Positions 1-10,732 of a stretch of DNA of 64,000 nucleotides are shown piece by piece. Each line of letters opens with the position of its first letter. The first letter of the stretch is position 1. Origin of the DNA: Portunus trituberculatus (lineage: Eukaryota > Arthropoda > Malacostraca > Decapoda > Portunidae); NCBI RefSeq assembly GCF_017591435.1, contig NC_059285.1:25615372-25679371 (forward strand). Direction: 5' to 3'. The position numbers and the translations under genes are program-made. Below the pieces are notes generated by a model. The model did not search any database. It was given only the letters and a program-made list of their open reading frames with translations, and was not told the origin of the DNA.

Positions 1-210
1 TGCACGTTTTGTCCAAGAGAGGTGCTGGTGTATTCAAAAGCCTGTAGGTTTGCGTGATACGGCGAGGCTTTCAAACTTTGAAAAAATTACCTGGATAAAA
101 TTTCGTTATAGCGAGTTTGCTGTTCGTTAAATGAGCAGATGATAGTAAAAGGAAACCTTCGTTGTAGCGAAATTTCATTGTGTGAACCTTCGTTAAGCGG
201 GGGTTGCCTG
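1..210 (-). mobile_element. Tigger-like DNA transposon family C, partial (terminal part)
   Basis: This is the terminal 210 bp of a pogo/Tigger-like element. It ends in a GGGGGTTGCCTG inverted-repeat terminus followed by a TA target duplication at 211-212. The same end occurs in full copies at 46701-47691, 56614-57608 and 60418-61461. In the copies that keep the transposase fragment, that fragment reads toward the opposite end, so the transposase sense here is minus. The rest of the element lies left of the window. It was inserted into a LINE-C copy, whose sequence resumes at 213. Confidence 0.8.
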
Positions 211-212
211 TA

Positions 213-819
<607 letters not shown>

Positions 820-1009
820 TATGGAGGAAAGAGGGATTAATTAATTAAGATTATCGAGAATGTAGGTGGAGAATGAACCATAATAAAAAAAGTTAATTAT
901 TTCATTCATTATAGTGACTAATATAGGTATTGCCATTAATCATAGAATCTGGTTCATCTATGAACTAATTATCATGTAACTTTATATCATACTCTCTTTC
1001 AACATTCAC

Positions 1010-1195
1010 CTCCATAGTTGTGCATCACGGTCTGTGTTTGATGGTAGGCACTGTTGTGGGTAGAATCAGGAAAAGCACGAACTCCATATCCCACCACGAC
1101 ACATTGTGAGGCTGGTACAGATACATCCTGATGTGGAATACACATCAAACACACGTTGTCCGTCAGCGTGGCTTGGTTCCTCAACTTTAGCAGCC
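1010..1195 (-). CDS. Trypsin-like serine protease, internal exon (downstream one)
   Basis: This 186-nt coding exon lies on the minus strand. An AG acceptor ends at 1196 (ATATAACAG) and a GT donor begins at 1009 (GTGAAT). It is open throughout and encodes a piece of the chymotrypsin fold: LLKLRNQATLTDNVC, then CIP, then the cysteine-containing box SQCVVVGYG, which corresponds to the usual C-VTGWG. It starts after one base of a codon (phase 1) and ends in phase 1. The exon at 58761-58915 also ends in phase 1, and joining the two gives NDIGLLKL, with the catalytic Asp contributed by the other exon. The next exon, which should carry the catalytic Ser, is left of the window, so active enzyme and inactive homologue cannot be told apart. 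Confidence 0.85.
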
Positions 1196-1690
1196 CTGTT
1201 ATATAAGCAGAAGCAGCACTAAATTCATTGTTAGCTTTCACTACATCAAACCAACATCATAATTTTTTTACAAAGAAATGACCATTAATATACATTATGT
1301 TAAAACAAACAAGAAAATCATGAAGTAGGCTTGTAGGAAACTGAGAGATATAGATTGTAAATTTTTTCTGTTGATTAAGAAAATTTTCCCTGAAGAAGAA
1401 TTTTGTCATGATTCCTGCCAAAAATGTGACATCATATGAGTTTGAGAGGATATTTCAGATGTCATCTGCATCTCTAACGTGTTTAGTACTAAAAAAGATT
1501 GATTTAAACCATGTTATACAAGATTAAAGACTAGAAAATTAGTATGAAATGTAGGTCTCCATGCTGGATGCTATCAATTAAGTTTGGGCCTACCAAAAAT
1601 GCCATCAGTGCCAGTCCCAGTTCTAACAGTCATGTGGAGTGCTAGTTAGGAAGAAGCTCCATGAGTTTGACGGTAAGCTTCCTGAGAAAC
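1196..1690. other. Intron sequence with no recognised feature
   Basis: AT-rich sequence without a convincing reading frame, repeat or RNA. It is probably original intron flanking the protease exon, before the gypsy remnant begins. Confidence 0.6.
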
Positions 1691-1703
1691 CTATAGAACC
1701 TAT

Positions 1704-1970
1704 ATGCTCAGTTTGAGATTTTGGCAGGACAGAATGGATGGGATAGTAAGCAGTCCCAAGGGTGCAGCATTGAAAGTTCTTGTGCAGTTTGACAACATGG
1801 TGACAAGCAGCTACTTCAGATTGGCACAAACATTGGAGCAGCAGTATGTGGCGAGATATGAAGGTGCAGTCTTCAGGACCAAATTCTGGACTTGCACCAG
1901 GAGGCATGGTGAGTCCCTGCAGGAGTTGGTTCAGGACCTGGAAGGCATGACACACAAGGCATGGGCATAG
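1704..1970 (+). pseudogene. Gypsy Gag fragment
   Basis: An 88-aa open stretch resembles the retrotransposon Gag capsid domain. It has a GAALKVL helix, a TLEQQYVARYEGAVF segment and the typical RRHGESLQELVQDLE motif. The frame continues poorly into lysine/arginine-rich sequence to about 2100 and then jumps into reverse transcriptase, so the Gag C-terminus and protease have been deleted. Confidence 0.7.
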
Positions 1971-2121
1971 TCAGCGAGGCAGACAAATTCAAAGGAGTAT
2001 GGCGGTTACAGCAAGAAGCTGGGATAGAAGAAAGATGAGCACTACAAAAGGAAGAGGGAACAAGGAGACGAAATAAGAAAGAAGCCCAGAGGAGAAAAGA
2101 GCCTTCACATATGGAAAAGGG

Positions 2122-2840
2122 TTGTTGCATTTCAAGGTGATGCTCATTGGCCTCTGCAATGCACCAGCTATGTATGAGTGCCTAATGGAGGAGATGGAAA
2201 GACTCCACTGGAAGACAGTGTTTATCTACTTTGATAACATGATTGTCTTCAGCCAAACATTTGAGCAAGAGCCTGAGAGGCTGTCAGAGATCTTTGCTCA
2301 GTTTAGGGCCGCACACCTTAAGCTCAATCCGAAGAAGTGTGGCCTGTTTCAAAAGGAGGTTCAATATCTGGGTGACATTATAAGTGAGGCTGGTGTATGC
2401 AGTGATCCTATAAAGGTGGCTGCAGTGATGGGTTGGCCAGTACCCACCAACCTGAAGGAGCTGTGAAGTTTCCTTGAGTTATGTTCATACTACCGTAGGT
2501 TTGTGAAGGGCTTTGCTATGGTTGCTACACCATTGCACTTCCTAACAAAAAAGGACAGCAAGTTTCAAAGGACTGCAGAAAGCCTTTGAGAATATGAAGA
2601 AAGCCCTCATTAGTTCTTCAGTGCTCACCTATCCAGACCCTTCTAAGCTATTCATACTGGATTGCGATGCCAGTGATGATGGAATTGGCAGTGTGCTGTC
2701 CCAGAATTATGCTGATGGTGAATGAGATGGGGCCTACTTCAGTAAGCTCATTCCAGCTGAGAAAAACTATACTGTGTCACCTCGAAAAAACTACTGGCAG
2801 TAGTTAAGAGCATTGACTTCTTCCATTCATACCTGTATGG
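2122..2840 (+). pseudogene. Gypsy reverse transcriptase / RNase H fragment
   Basis: This starts inside the RT palm with a FKVMLIGLCNAPA block. The active-site motif follows as YFDNMIVF, where the family has Y-x-DD, so the second catalytic Asp is replaced by Asn. Then come the LNPKKCGLF and YLGDIIS blocks, a stop at 2464-2466, the connection segment FVKGFAMVATPLHFLT, a frameshift near 2578, and an RNase H start with LDCDASDDGIGSVLSQ. More stops and frameshifts follow up to HSYLYG at about 2842. Neither enzyme could be active. Confidence 0.8.
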
Positions 2841-2849
2841 GTCAAGCTC

Positions 2850-3433
2850 AGGGCTGTCCCTGACCAAAATGGGGCCCTATGTGAAAAAGATTTTTGAGCC
2901 CCTCCCCCCACACAGCCCTATCCAATCCAAATGTATATTGGGTACAAAATGACATTACACTGAAGTGCCAATCAATATAAACAACCTTTATTGGTAACAA
3001 AGATAAGCATTATACCTTTTATGAGTCAAATAAAAAAAAACTTCAGTGAACAATGTAAACAAATATAATAGAATGAAATAAAGTTAAAATAGTTATAATA
3101 GATAAAGTTAAAAATTACAAAGAGTGAGTAAAGTGTAAAAGTAACTTCAACCTGAGTGTCCTACAAAAAAAACTAACTGCTAAGAAAAGACAAGTTCACA
3201 CTGAATAAAATAAATAAATCTAAGACCAGTGATTAGTCAGATCACGTGCTGCCACTCAATGCAGTGGCAGCAGTGTCAGATTACAACAGTGCTCTAAAGT
3301 GCCTCACAGGCATAGTAGCACATATGTGCATCCTTTGCGCATGTGTGCAAAATGCATTTTCTCGCACAAAATGGGCCCCCTATGGATTGCGGGGCCTTAT
3401 GCACTGTTCTGTGTGTAAGCAGGGGTGGCCTTA
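2850..3433. repeat. Unclassified insertion splitting gypsy RNase H
   Basis: The RNase H reading (HSYLYG) stops near 2845 and resumes near 3434 with a block equivalent to the DHAAL...W region. The intervening ~580 bp is AT-rich inside, with GC-rich ends containing similar GGGCCC-CTATG words at 2872-2884 and 3370-3383. I could not identify clear terminal inverted repeats or a target duplication, so the class is unknown. Confidence 0.5.
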
Positions 3434-3889
3434 GCCAAACTTTACCATTCACATGACCCATGCAGCAATGATATGGATGAAGTCTCTAAAGAACACAGGG
3501 GGTCAAATTGCTCACTGGATAGGCAAGCTGGAGCAGCATCACTATACCCTTCTCCATTGATCAAAACTTACACATGGTAATGCAGACAGCTTAAGCTGAT
3601 GCCCTTGCCCACCAGACTGTCAACACTGCCTGAAGAAGGAAAGCAACCAAAAGAGGTGCCGTTGCACTGCTGTAGAAGAATCAGCGGAGATGCCAGAGAT
3701 CTTGGAGAAGCTGTAACAGGAGGATCATGACCTGCAACCAGTGGTAGAGTGGCTATGTAAGACAACAATGCAACCTGTGTGGGAGACAATCTTGAGAGAG
3801 TCCCATCACTAAGAACTACTGGGCTCAGTGGAACACTTTGCGGCTTGATGAAGGAGTGCTGCAATGATGCTGGACCTCTCATGATGGCC

Positions 3890-4215
3890 TTCACTGGGTG
3901 ACAGTATTCTCCATGAAGCTTCAGGAGGCCATCTTTAGGAAAATGCACATCACCAGTGGACACCATGGAGAGAAGAAGACCCTAAACTGCCTCCACCAAA
4001 GATTCTACAAGGTGGGTATAAGGAAGGATGTGGATGAGTGGTGTCAGGTGTGTGAGGTATGCTGTGTGAAGAAAAGTCCCCAGAAGTGTCATCGTGCCAT
4101 GTTGTAGCTATACCAGTCTGGAACTCCAATGGAGAGGGTGGCAGTGGATATTGCAGGACCCTTGCTTCTCACAACAGATGGGAATAAGTACATCTTTGTA
4201 GTGATGGACTACTTA
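3890..4215 (+). pseudogene. Gypsy integrase fragment (zinc-binding and start of core)
   Basis: The reading has the HHCC zinc-binding pattern of LTR-retrotransposon integrases: a histidine pair in the HITSGHHGEKKTL region, followed by CQVCEVCC. After a stop at 4105-4107 the same frame gives the start of the core domain (MERVAVDIAGPLL, then YIFVVMDY), so the first catalytic Asp position is present. The reading ends near 4215 and the rest of the core is absent. Confidence 0.75.
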
Positions 4216-4239
4216 CTTCACTAAGTGGCCGAATAAGCA

Positions 4240-4630
4240 AGTTTGTTGATTTTTCAGCACCTTAGAACTCTTAATTATGTCTTCAAAGGGTGTTCGGCAT
4301 AAGTGAGTGATCCTAGCTGTGACATAAAAGCTGGAATTAATAAGAAAATTAGAGAAAAGAGCTAGAGTTGCGAGTGTTTGTGAGGAGTATTTTGTGGCCA
4401 AGCAAACTCTTTCTGACGTTAGTAAATCAAAAGACAAGCAGCTAGAATTTTCTGCTAAATACTGTGTGGATGCAACATCAAGTAAAAGTGGTAAAGGTGC
4501 ACCAAAGTCAAATGTAAGGAGTGGAAAAGATGCTGCATTAGATACCTCCATGCTCCTGATAGGACTCCTATGTCAGGGAAACGGCCTCTTCCTCCATCAT
4601 GTTGTGCATGGGACTGACATTCTGTAGTAA
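4240..4630 (+). pseudogene. Jerky/pogo-type transposase N-terminal fragment
   Basis: The open stretch with KQTLSDVSKSKDKQLEF, then an ALDTSMLL block, resembles the tandem helix-turn-helix (CENP-B/Tc5-type) DNA-binding region of Jerky/Tigger transposases. In that family the order is: HTH, then KxxLLEF, then ALDxAMYxWF. The catalytic DDE core is absent. It lies directly after the gypsy integrase remnant and before the inverted repeat at 4636-4915. Confidence 0.55.
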
Positions 4631-4635
4631 GTAAG

Positions 4636-4915
4636 AGCAACAATGTACCTACACAAATACTGTAGTTTGTTACTGTAGAAAATTTTATTGATACAAAAGC
4701 TAAAAACATAATACCTGAAATAATTTAAAATATTTAAAAACTTAAAAATATATTTAGACTAAACAGCTGTTCAAAGGGAATGCTTGTCACTAGATTGCAG
4801 CACAGAGCAGTCAACCATGATTGCATCATTATGAAACTATTATGTTTTTAGCTTTTGTATCAATAAAATATTCTACAGTCATAAACTATGATATTTGTGT
4901 AGGTATGTTGTTGTT
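4636..4915. repeat. Inverted repeat (fold-back), ~75-bp arms
   Basis: The segment at about 4640-4712 is found again in reverse complement at about 4838-4912, with imperfect pairing and about 125 bp between the arms. Both arms contain the reverse-complementary words for TTTTAGCTTTTGTATCAATA and for a TACCTACACAAATA block. The structure looks like a fold-back MITE or the two ends of a small inverted-repeat element. Confidence 0.75.
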
Positions 4916-5074
4916 CCTATTTAATATACGTAGAGTGTCAGTTCCCTCCACAATATGGCGGTGTAAGCATGTCGGGCATTGGTCGTGTAAGGATGGCGTG
5001 GAATGTTGTGGAGTGGGCCCAACACAAAGAACCAATATAAAAGAAGGCATAGCTAAAAGTAAGAGGAAATGCTA

Positions 5075-5690
5075 AGAACATGCGAGTGGCTTTCCTAAAT
5101 GCCGGGGGATGGAATGAAGAAAAGTGGAGAACCCTAGTGGAAGAAGAAAGAAAAAAAAGTATGATGAGATAGGAGTAGGAAAAACAAGATGGCATAACCG
5201 CAATGAATGGCAAGAAAGTAAGTGGATAGTAACTGGAAGGGGGAGGAAAGTTGGGGAGAAGAAAGGAGTAGGTGTGATAATGAAAACGAAGGAAAGGAGA
5301 GATATATCTGAAGTGGACATGGAGGAGGAGCTGGGGAAACTGAGTTATAAAAAAGGTAATATAATTACAGTGAAAATAATGGAGAAAAAAAGAAGTGTGG
5401 TGGGTTACAGTGAGGAAAAAAACTAAATAGCCAGAAAATAAAAAGTTATATGAAGTGATGGTTAAGATAAGTATAAAAGTGCAGTGGTGATAGTGGGTGA
5501 CATGAATGGTCACATGGCACTGAATAGTGAGAAAGTGAATAGAAATGGTCAAATGTTACTGGACTTTGTGGTGTGTACAAAATTGAAAATAAAGCACTGG
5601 GAATTGGAAAGCCCAGCGACTTGACATGCCAGCATCAGTGAATCTGATATTGCAGGATGCATGATTTGAAAAAATGAAGATGTAGATATC
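5075..5690 (+). pseudogene. LINE-D endonuclease domain fragment
   Basis: The frame starting at 5081 reads as the APE-type endonuclease of a LINE: MRVAFLNAGGWNEEKW, IGVGKTRW at the catalytic-Glu block position (here Lys replaces Glu), and GEKKGVGVIMK. After a stop near 5424, further pieces include VGDMNGH, matching the GDFN block. It is interrupted by stops and frameshifts. LINE-D sequence resumes at about 6410 with the linker and RT, so 5700-6405 is an insertion. Confidence 0.65.
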
Positions 5691-5729
5691 TCAGAGTAAC
5701 TAGACACAGGTATGCAATTTGTGAACTGC

Positions 5730-6405
5730 ACTTAGATCTAGTTTAAGGGAAAGAGCCCCCTCGTGGCCTCCTGCTGGGCAACGCGATTTAACTTTGGAAA
5801 TTGATTCCAAAATTAACTTGCGGCTAATACTTTCCCTCTTGAAGCAGCTTTTCACAGTATTTGGCTGTTTCTGCAATCTCTGCCTTGCTATATACCTGTT
5901 GAAGGCAATTCCTGTGACACACAAGTTTTGGAGCACTGTGTCACAATGGCGGAATCTGAGGTGGATAGGAGCCCCACCTGCCCCACGTGTTCCCGGGTCT
6001 TCCGGAATTATTAAGGAAGACGGGTGCATGAGCGCGCACGGCACCCCTCCCAGTTCCACGCTGGGGAGGCGGTAGCACTAAAGGTCGAGCGCCAGAGGGC
6101 GAGATGGGACCCCGAGGAGATAGCAATGATGGCGGACTATGAGGCAGCGAATCTTAGGGCCTCAAACATCAATCTAAAGATCCAGCAAGATGTCCTCCCC
6201 TATCGAACTATCGAAGGGATCGAGGGGGCACGCCAGTCCGAACCCTATAAGGCCTGGGTCCGATCGGCTGCTGGGCCGAGTAGTCCGCCGTCGGCGCTGG
6301 ACCTTCGGGGTCCTGCAACCTCGCCTCAATACCACCTACTGGCCGTTCTATTGACCACCCTGACGTAACACCTATGGGACCTGTTTCTGGTAGTCCCCAG
6401 CCACC
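5730..6405 (+). mobile_element. Zinc-finger LINE 5' fragment inserted in LINE-D
   Basis: A GC-richer block lies between the endonuclease and RT parts of LINE-D. It has a leader of about 215 bp, then a reading frame with a C2H2 finger (next entry). It stops abruptly near 6405. Composition and codon use differ clearly from the A-rich LINE-D on both sides. Confidence 0.55.
5946..6368 (+). pseudogene. C2H2 finger / Myb-like N-terminus of an R2/NeSL-like LINE protein
   Basis: From the ATG at 5946 the frame reads CPTCSRVFRNY, an in-frame TAA at 6012-6014, then GRRVHERARH. Together these form one C-x2-C...H-x4-H finger. An RWDPEEIAMMADYEA block resembling the Myb-like helix of R2/NeSL/CRE-type LINE proteins follows, then a VLPYRTIEGIEGARQSE block seen in the same proteins. 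No reverse transcriptase follows. The finger and helix could act in target DNA recognition in intact relatives; here the stop and truncation make it inactive. The assignment rests on recognising the motif order. Confidence 0.5.
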
Positions 6406-6409
6406 TCCG

Positions 6410-7778
6410 TTACATGTGGAAAAACAAAAGTAAGAAAATGGATGAAAAAGACCGTATGGATAGCAAAACAGAAACTAGAGGATGCAGACTGGAAGAAATA
6501 TGAAACAAAGGTCAATGACAGAATACAAGTATTAAGTTCTAGTAAAGAAAAAATAATAAGTGTAGACACATGGGGAAAAAGCTCAAAGAAGTCTTAAAAC
6601 AAGAAACAGTCAAAGAAATTGGAATTAAGAAAATAAAAATTGGCCAAATGAGGCTTAAAGGATGGTGGGACAAAGAGGTGAAAAAAGCAATAGCTAACCA
6701 AAAGACAGAAAACAAGACAGAGACAGCTGTATAAGAAAGTAAAGAAAGAAGGAAACAAATCCCAGCAAGAATGGTAACAGGCATGGGAAAGATACAAGAA
6801 GATGAAAAATGAGATGCAGTTCCTGGTCAGAAAGGAAATTGCAAAATGAGAAAAAGAACAAGCCAAGAAGTTAAATGCCATGCCATGTAGATAACGAGAG
6901 AAGCGAAGTTGGAAGAGATTGGAAAGGAATCTTGGGAAAGTAGTTAGAGACAATGTGAAACTAAAAGTTGATGAACGAAGTGAAGAGAACAGTGGAGATA
7001 TAAACTGAAATAGAAAATTTTTGGAAAGAGGTGATACTGAAAAATACAGAAAAAGAGATGTTGAAGGACATAATAATTTTTACCAACACCAAAGATTTGA
7101 ATGCCAGAAAGATCAGTGAAAAAAAATGTGGATGAAGCCTTAGGAAAAATCAAGTTAGGAAAAGCTGAAGGAACTAATGGCATCCTTTGGGAATTCATAA
7201 ATTATGGAGGAAATAAACTGAAAAAAGGAACTCAGAAAATTATTTGAAAAAAAAACCTCTAGAGGAAAGGGGTTATCCCTGACAACTGGAAAAGAAGTAG
7301 AGTGACATTAATCCATAAGGGAGGATGAAAACCTAAAGACAATACTGAAAACTACTAGCCTATAGCTGTAATGAATGTGATGGCAAAAGTGTTTGGTCTA
7401 ATAATAAATGACAAGCTGATGCAGTGGGCAGAGGAAAGTCAAGTATGGGGTGAAAAACAAGCTGGTTTAAAAAAAAAGGGAGAGGGAGACTGGAAAATAT
7501 ATTTGTTATAAGAGGTATAATTAAAAAGAATAAATCAACAGAGAAAGAACTGTATCTAATATTCCTAGACATAGAAAAAAGCTTACGATGTTGTCAATAG
7601 AAAAAAAAAAAACTATTCAGCCTGCTACACCATATAAGGTTGGACAGGAAGGCCTTGAAAGCAATAGAAAACCTGTCCAAAGATAATAAAGTAAAATTCA
7701 CCCTTGGATCTGGCAGCATGGGATGGCTAAATAACAATGTAGGATTAAGACAGGGTTGTGTGATGTCCCTAACACTAT
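6410..7778 (+). pseudogene. LINE-D linker and reverse transcriptase, decayed
   Basis: Lysine-rich linker sequence continues from LINE-D and leads into RT. Pieces in different frames give NYRPIAVMNVMAKVFG-like, ELYLIFLDIEKS and GLRQGCVMSLTLF blocks, which are RT motifs of the LINE palm. Stops and frameshifts are frequent. The reading ends at the TLF residues, where TTAA is followed by an unrelated GGGGACCG terminus at 7783, so the RT is also cut by an insertion. Confidence 0.65.
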
Positions 7779-8570
7779 TTAAGGGGACCGTCCGGTGAGG
7801 TTTTTGAAAAATTGAAAATAAAGAGGTACATGGATAATTTTTTTTTTTCGCTGACAGATGGCTACTACACAATGTTAGTTTAGTAGTTACAAGCAAATCG
7901 ACCCATAAATAACTGCAGGAAAAATAAAAAGAAAATCAATTTTTTGAAAAAAAAAAAACATTTTTCCTATAAACTTTGTCATGTTACGGTTTGTGCCTTG
8001 ATTTTCTTTATTTTCTTGTCTATATATTATTATTATTATGTTTATGAGTTAATTTAAATGTAGAATAAGAAGTAATGTCTTTGCGCAAGGCTATGCGTTT
8101 TTGTTGCCCCCGTTGCATTGGGGAGCCTGCGCTCCTTTTGTTTACCTCTCAGCGTTGCCGTTTTGTGGATATTTGTATGCAAGCATGGTTATATGGTGAA
8201 GTCTGGCAACCCTCTGTGGTCACTGCTGTCCACATCCACATCGCAGCCACACCAAGACAACCATCCACCTCTGGTGGATTTTGCCTTCCTGTGATTGTGC
8301 GGCCAGCTCATAAAGAAAAGCATTGAATCGTGTTCTTAGCTATGGTATGTGTTATTCATAGTTGTATTATGCACTGTGTGTGTTGTACTGTAATCCTATA
8401 TTAGCTAAAGTTTTAATAGTTAACATCTATTTAGCAAATTATTATTGTTTACCACCTACAACACGCTGTTTTGTAAATGCCAGAAATTTTTTTTTTAGGA
8501 TGGTACAATATGATAGTTTGCAAAAGTACCTCCATAACCAAACATATATGCGATACATGTACAGGTTACC

Positions 8571-8711
8571 ATGCCTCCCAAGTGCAAGCTGAGAGATGAG
8601 TGGCTTGTAAAAGAGGAGTTCATCCCCTGGTTGACCAGGGTGGAGGGTGACCCTGAGAAAGCTTTTTGCACTATGTGCAACAGGGAGTTGTCCACCCTTA
8701 AGAGGCATAAG
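8571..8711 (+). CDS. BED-like zinc-finger protein, first coding exon
   Basis: The ATG at 8571 follows a possible 5' UTR exon: an acceptor after a run of T at 8497-8498 and an upstream donor at 8345. The 47 codons give DEWLVKEEFIPWL, then GDPEKAFCTMCNREL and LKRHK. That is the start of a BED/hAT-type zinc finger with two cysteines and the first histidine. It ends in phase 0 at a GTAAAA donor (8712). Unspliced reading continues to a stop and lacks the second histidine. This is probably part of a transposon or a domesticated transposon-like gene. Confidence 0.55.
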
Positions 8712-8976
8712 GTAAAAGCATATTGGGTGGGCGCTAATTATCGCGATACTATACCTTATCTTAATTAATGTTTTGGTAACAACACAAATTACGTAATTCA
8801 TGTCTAGTATGTGTAACGTGCCTACTTCTTTCCATACACAAAAAGGGTATATTATAAATGTCCACTAATTCTTCAAGGTTTTACTGAATGTATCACTACC
8901 ACTCAGCAAATCCTAAGGTGAGTATGTGCAATTAAGAATTTTTTGTACTTGTTCTCTGGCAAAATCGCATTTCCAG

Positions 8977-9172
8977 ACCAGGCAGTACCACATCACCAAT
9001 GAGGCTTCCCGGATACAGGACCAAGAGGGTGGTATAAGGGTCAGGCAGGAGATCGTCCCACCTGGTGACTCTTCCAATGAAGGTGTGGCATTAGCTAAAA
9101 TTCTATTGATATGCTTCATTGCTGAGCAGAATTTGCCTTCATCTCTTCACATTGATTCCTTAGTTGTTGGTT
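8977..9172 (+). CDS. BED-like zinc-finger protein, second coding exon (truncated)
   Basis: The acceptor CATTTCCAG ends at 8976, phase 0, and the exon begins TRQYHITNEASRI. Spliced to the exon ending at 8711, the histidine of TRQYH completes the zinc finger (C-x2-C-x9-H-x5-H). Further on, an ALAKILLICFIAEQNLP block matches a helix commonly found after such fingers in crustacean transposon-like proteins. The frame is lost at about 9172, where a LINE ORF1 fragment begins, so the protein is truncated. Confidence 0.5.
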
Positions 9173-9600
9173 TTCCTTCTCCATCTCTACTTTTTCCTTC
9201 AATAGCTCTTGATGTTTTGAACAAATTATTCTCGGCTATAACTCTATTCAGTTTTTCTTCTATGGACAATATGTTTAGGAACTTACTTTCCAGTGCCTAG
9301 ATTCTTGCATCCATATCTAATTTCTCCAGTCCTCTTGGCGTAGTTATAAAACCTTCAAAGTCCCGGACTTGTCTAGACACCATATTTGTTATCGTCAGCT
9401 GATTACGGCCAAAACAATCACCGCCCACACTCTCCTCTCAGGGACCACTCTCCATATTCCTCACTTTCAACACTATGCGACAGTAGGACATTAACAGGAC
9501 ACTAACTTAGAGGTACCCAGGCCCTCTAACACCATAGGTATTTTCCTACTTCCCGTCCGCAGCCGGAGACAAGTCGACCTCTCTAAGCGACGGTGAATGT
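9173..9600 (-). mobile_element. LINE 5' fragment (5' UTR and start of ORF1)
   Basis: On the minus strand the sequence has a leader (about 9390-9600) and then an ORF1 start with DFEGFITTP. Heptad-like coiled-coil sequence follows, broken by a stop. The DFEGF box and its position match ORF1 of the LINE copies at 22275-22508 and 26029-26580. It is unusual that the 5' end is kept and everything downstream is lost. It abuts the 3' tail of the next LINE at 9602. Confidence 0.5.
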
Positions 9601-10732
9601 GTATTTACCTAGTTGTATTTACCTAGTTGTAGTTTTACAGGGCCTGGGCTTTATGCTCGTGTGGTCCCGTCTCCATATCTACACTTATCCAATTTTTCTT
9701 TAAAACTATGTACACTCTTTGCTGATACCACTTCCTCACTCAAACTGTTCCAAGTCTCAACACATCTTTGCGGGAAACTAAATTTTTTAACATCTCTCAG
9801 ACATCGTCCCTTCCTTAGTTTCTTACTATGCGATCTTGTGCTTCTAAAGTCATATTCTTCTCTCAGGATCAGTTTCTCATTATCCACTTCATCCATTCCG
9901 TTAATCAATTTATAAACTTGTATCAGATCCCTCTCTCTCTCTCTGCTCCAAGATTGGTAGATCCATTGCCTTTAGTCTCTCCTCATATGCCATCCCTTTA
10001 AATTCTGGAACCATTCTTGTAGGCATTTTTGTAGTCTCTCTAATTTTCTTATGTGTTTCTTTTATGGGAGTCCACACAACTCCTGCATATTCCAATCTAG
10101 GTCTTATTCTAGTACTTATCAATTTCTTCATCATTTCCTTGTCCATATAGTGAAATGCTACTCCAATATTCCTTAGCAAATTATACGTCTCTCTGAAAAT
10201 TCTATCAATATGGCTAACCGGTTGATTATTTTCTTCCATTGTCACTCCCAAGTCCTTTTCCTTTTTACTTTTTCTAGTTCTACTCCATCTCCCATCTTAT
10301 AGATTCCCACTGGTCGTCTTTCACTTTTCCCATTTCCATGACATGGCTTTTGTCCACATTGAATTCCATCTCCCATTTTTTGCTCCATTTCCAGATCTTG
10401 TTTAAGTCTTCCTGTAGTATTTCACAATCCTCTTTTGTTTAATGACTCTGCACAGTTTCGCATCGTCCGCAAACAGATTTATGTAGCTGTTCACTCCCTC
10501 TGGCATGTCATTTATATATGCGAGAAAAAGTATTGGTGCCAATACTGACCCTGTGGCACTCCACTGTCTACTGTTCTCCACTTGGACTTCATATCTTTAA
10601 CTATCGTCCTTATTTCTCTCCCCCTTAAGTAATTCTTCATCCATCTCAATGTGCTTCCTTTTAAGCCACCCTTCTCCTCTAACTTCCATAGTAATCTTTC
10701 ATGTGGCACTTTATCAAAAGCCTTTTTTAGAT

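Larger units (their letters stand above)
1690..4215 (+). mobile_element. Decayed Ty3/gypsy LTR retrotransposon remnant
   Basis: Gag, RT-RNase H and integrase pieces follow in the normal Ty3/gypsy order on the plus strand. All have stops and frameshifts. Most of the sequence between Gag and the RT palm, including the protease and N-terminal RT, is missing at about 2010-2120. An AT-rich insertion splits the RNase H region at about 2850-3430. I found no LTRs. The copy is old and clearly non-functional. Confidence 0.8.
7783..9172 (+). mobile_element. Probable DNA transposon with TTAA border carrying a zinc-finger gene
   Basis: TTAA at 7779-7782 is followed by GGGGACCGTCCGGTGAGG, which interrupts the LINE-D RT exactly. 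This fits the 5' end of a TTAA-inserting element such as Kolobok. A spliced gene with a BED-like finger follows. The right end is missing, because the LINE fragment at 9173 cuts the coding sequence. No transposase catalytic core is visible, so the class is uncertain. Confidence 0.45.

Noticed and set aside
4938..5552. 204-aa minus-strand frame rich in His, Phe and Ser
   Set aside because: It is antisense to the A-rich LINE-D endonuclease; the composition is that of a shadow frame.
8075..8326. 83-aa plus-strand frame
   Set aside because: No recognisable domain. It lies in the probable 5' UTR exon of the zinc-finger gene, ending at the donor near 8345.
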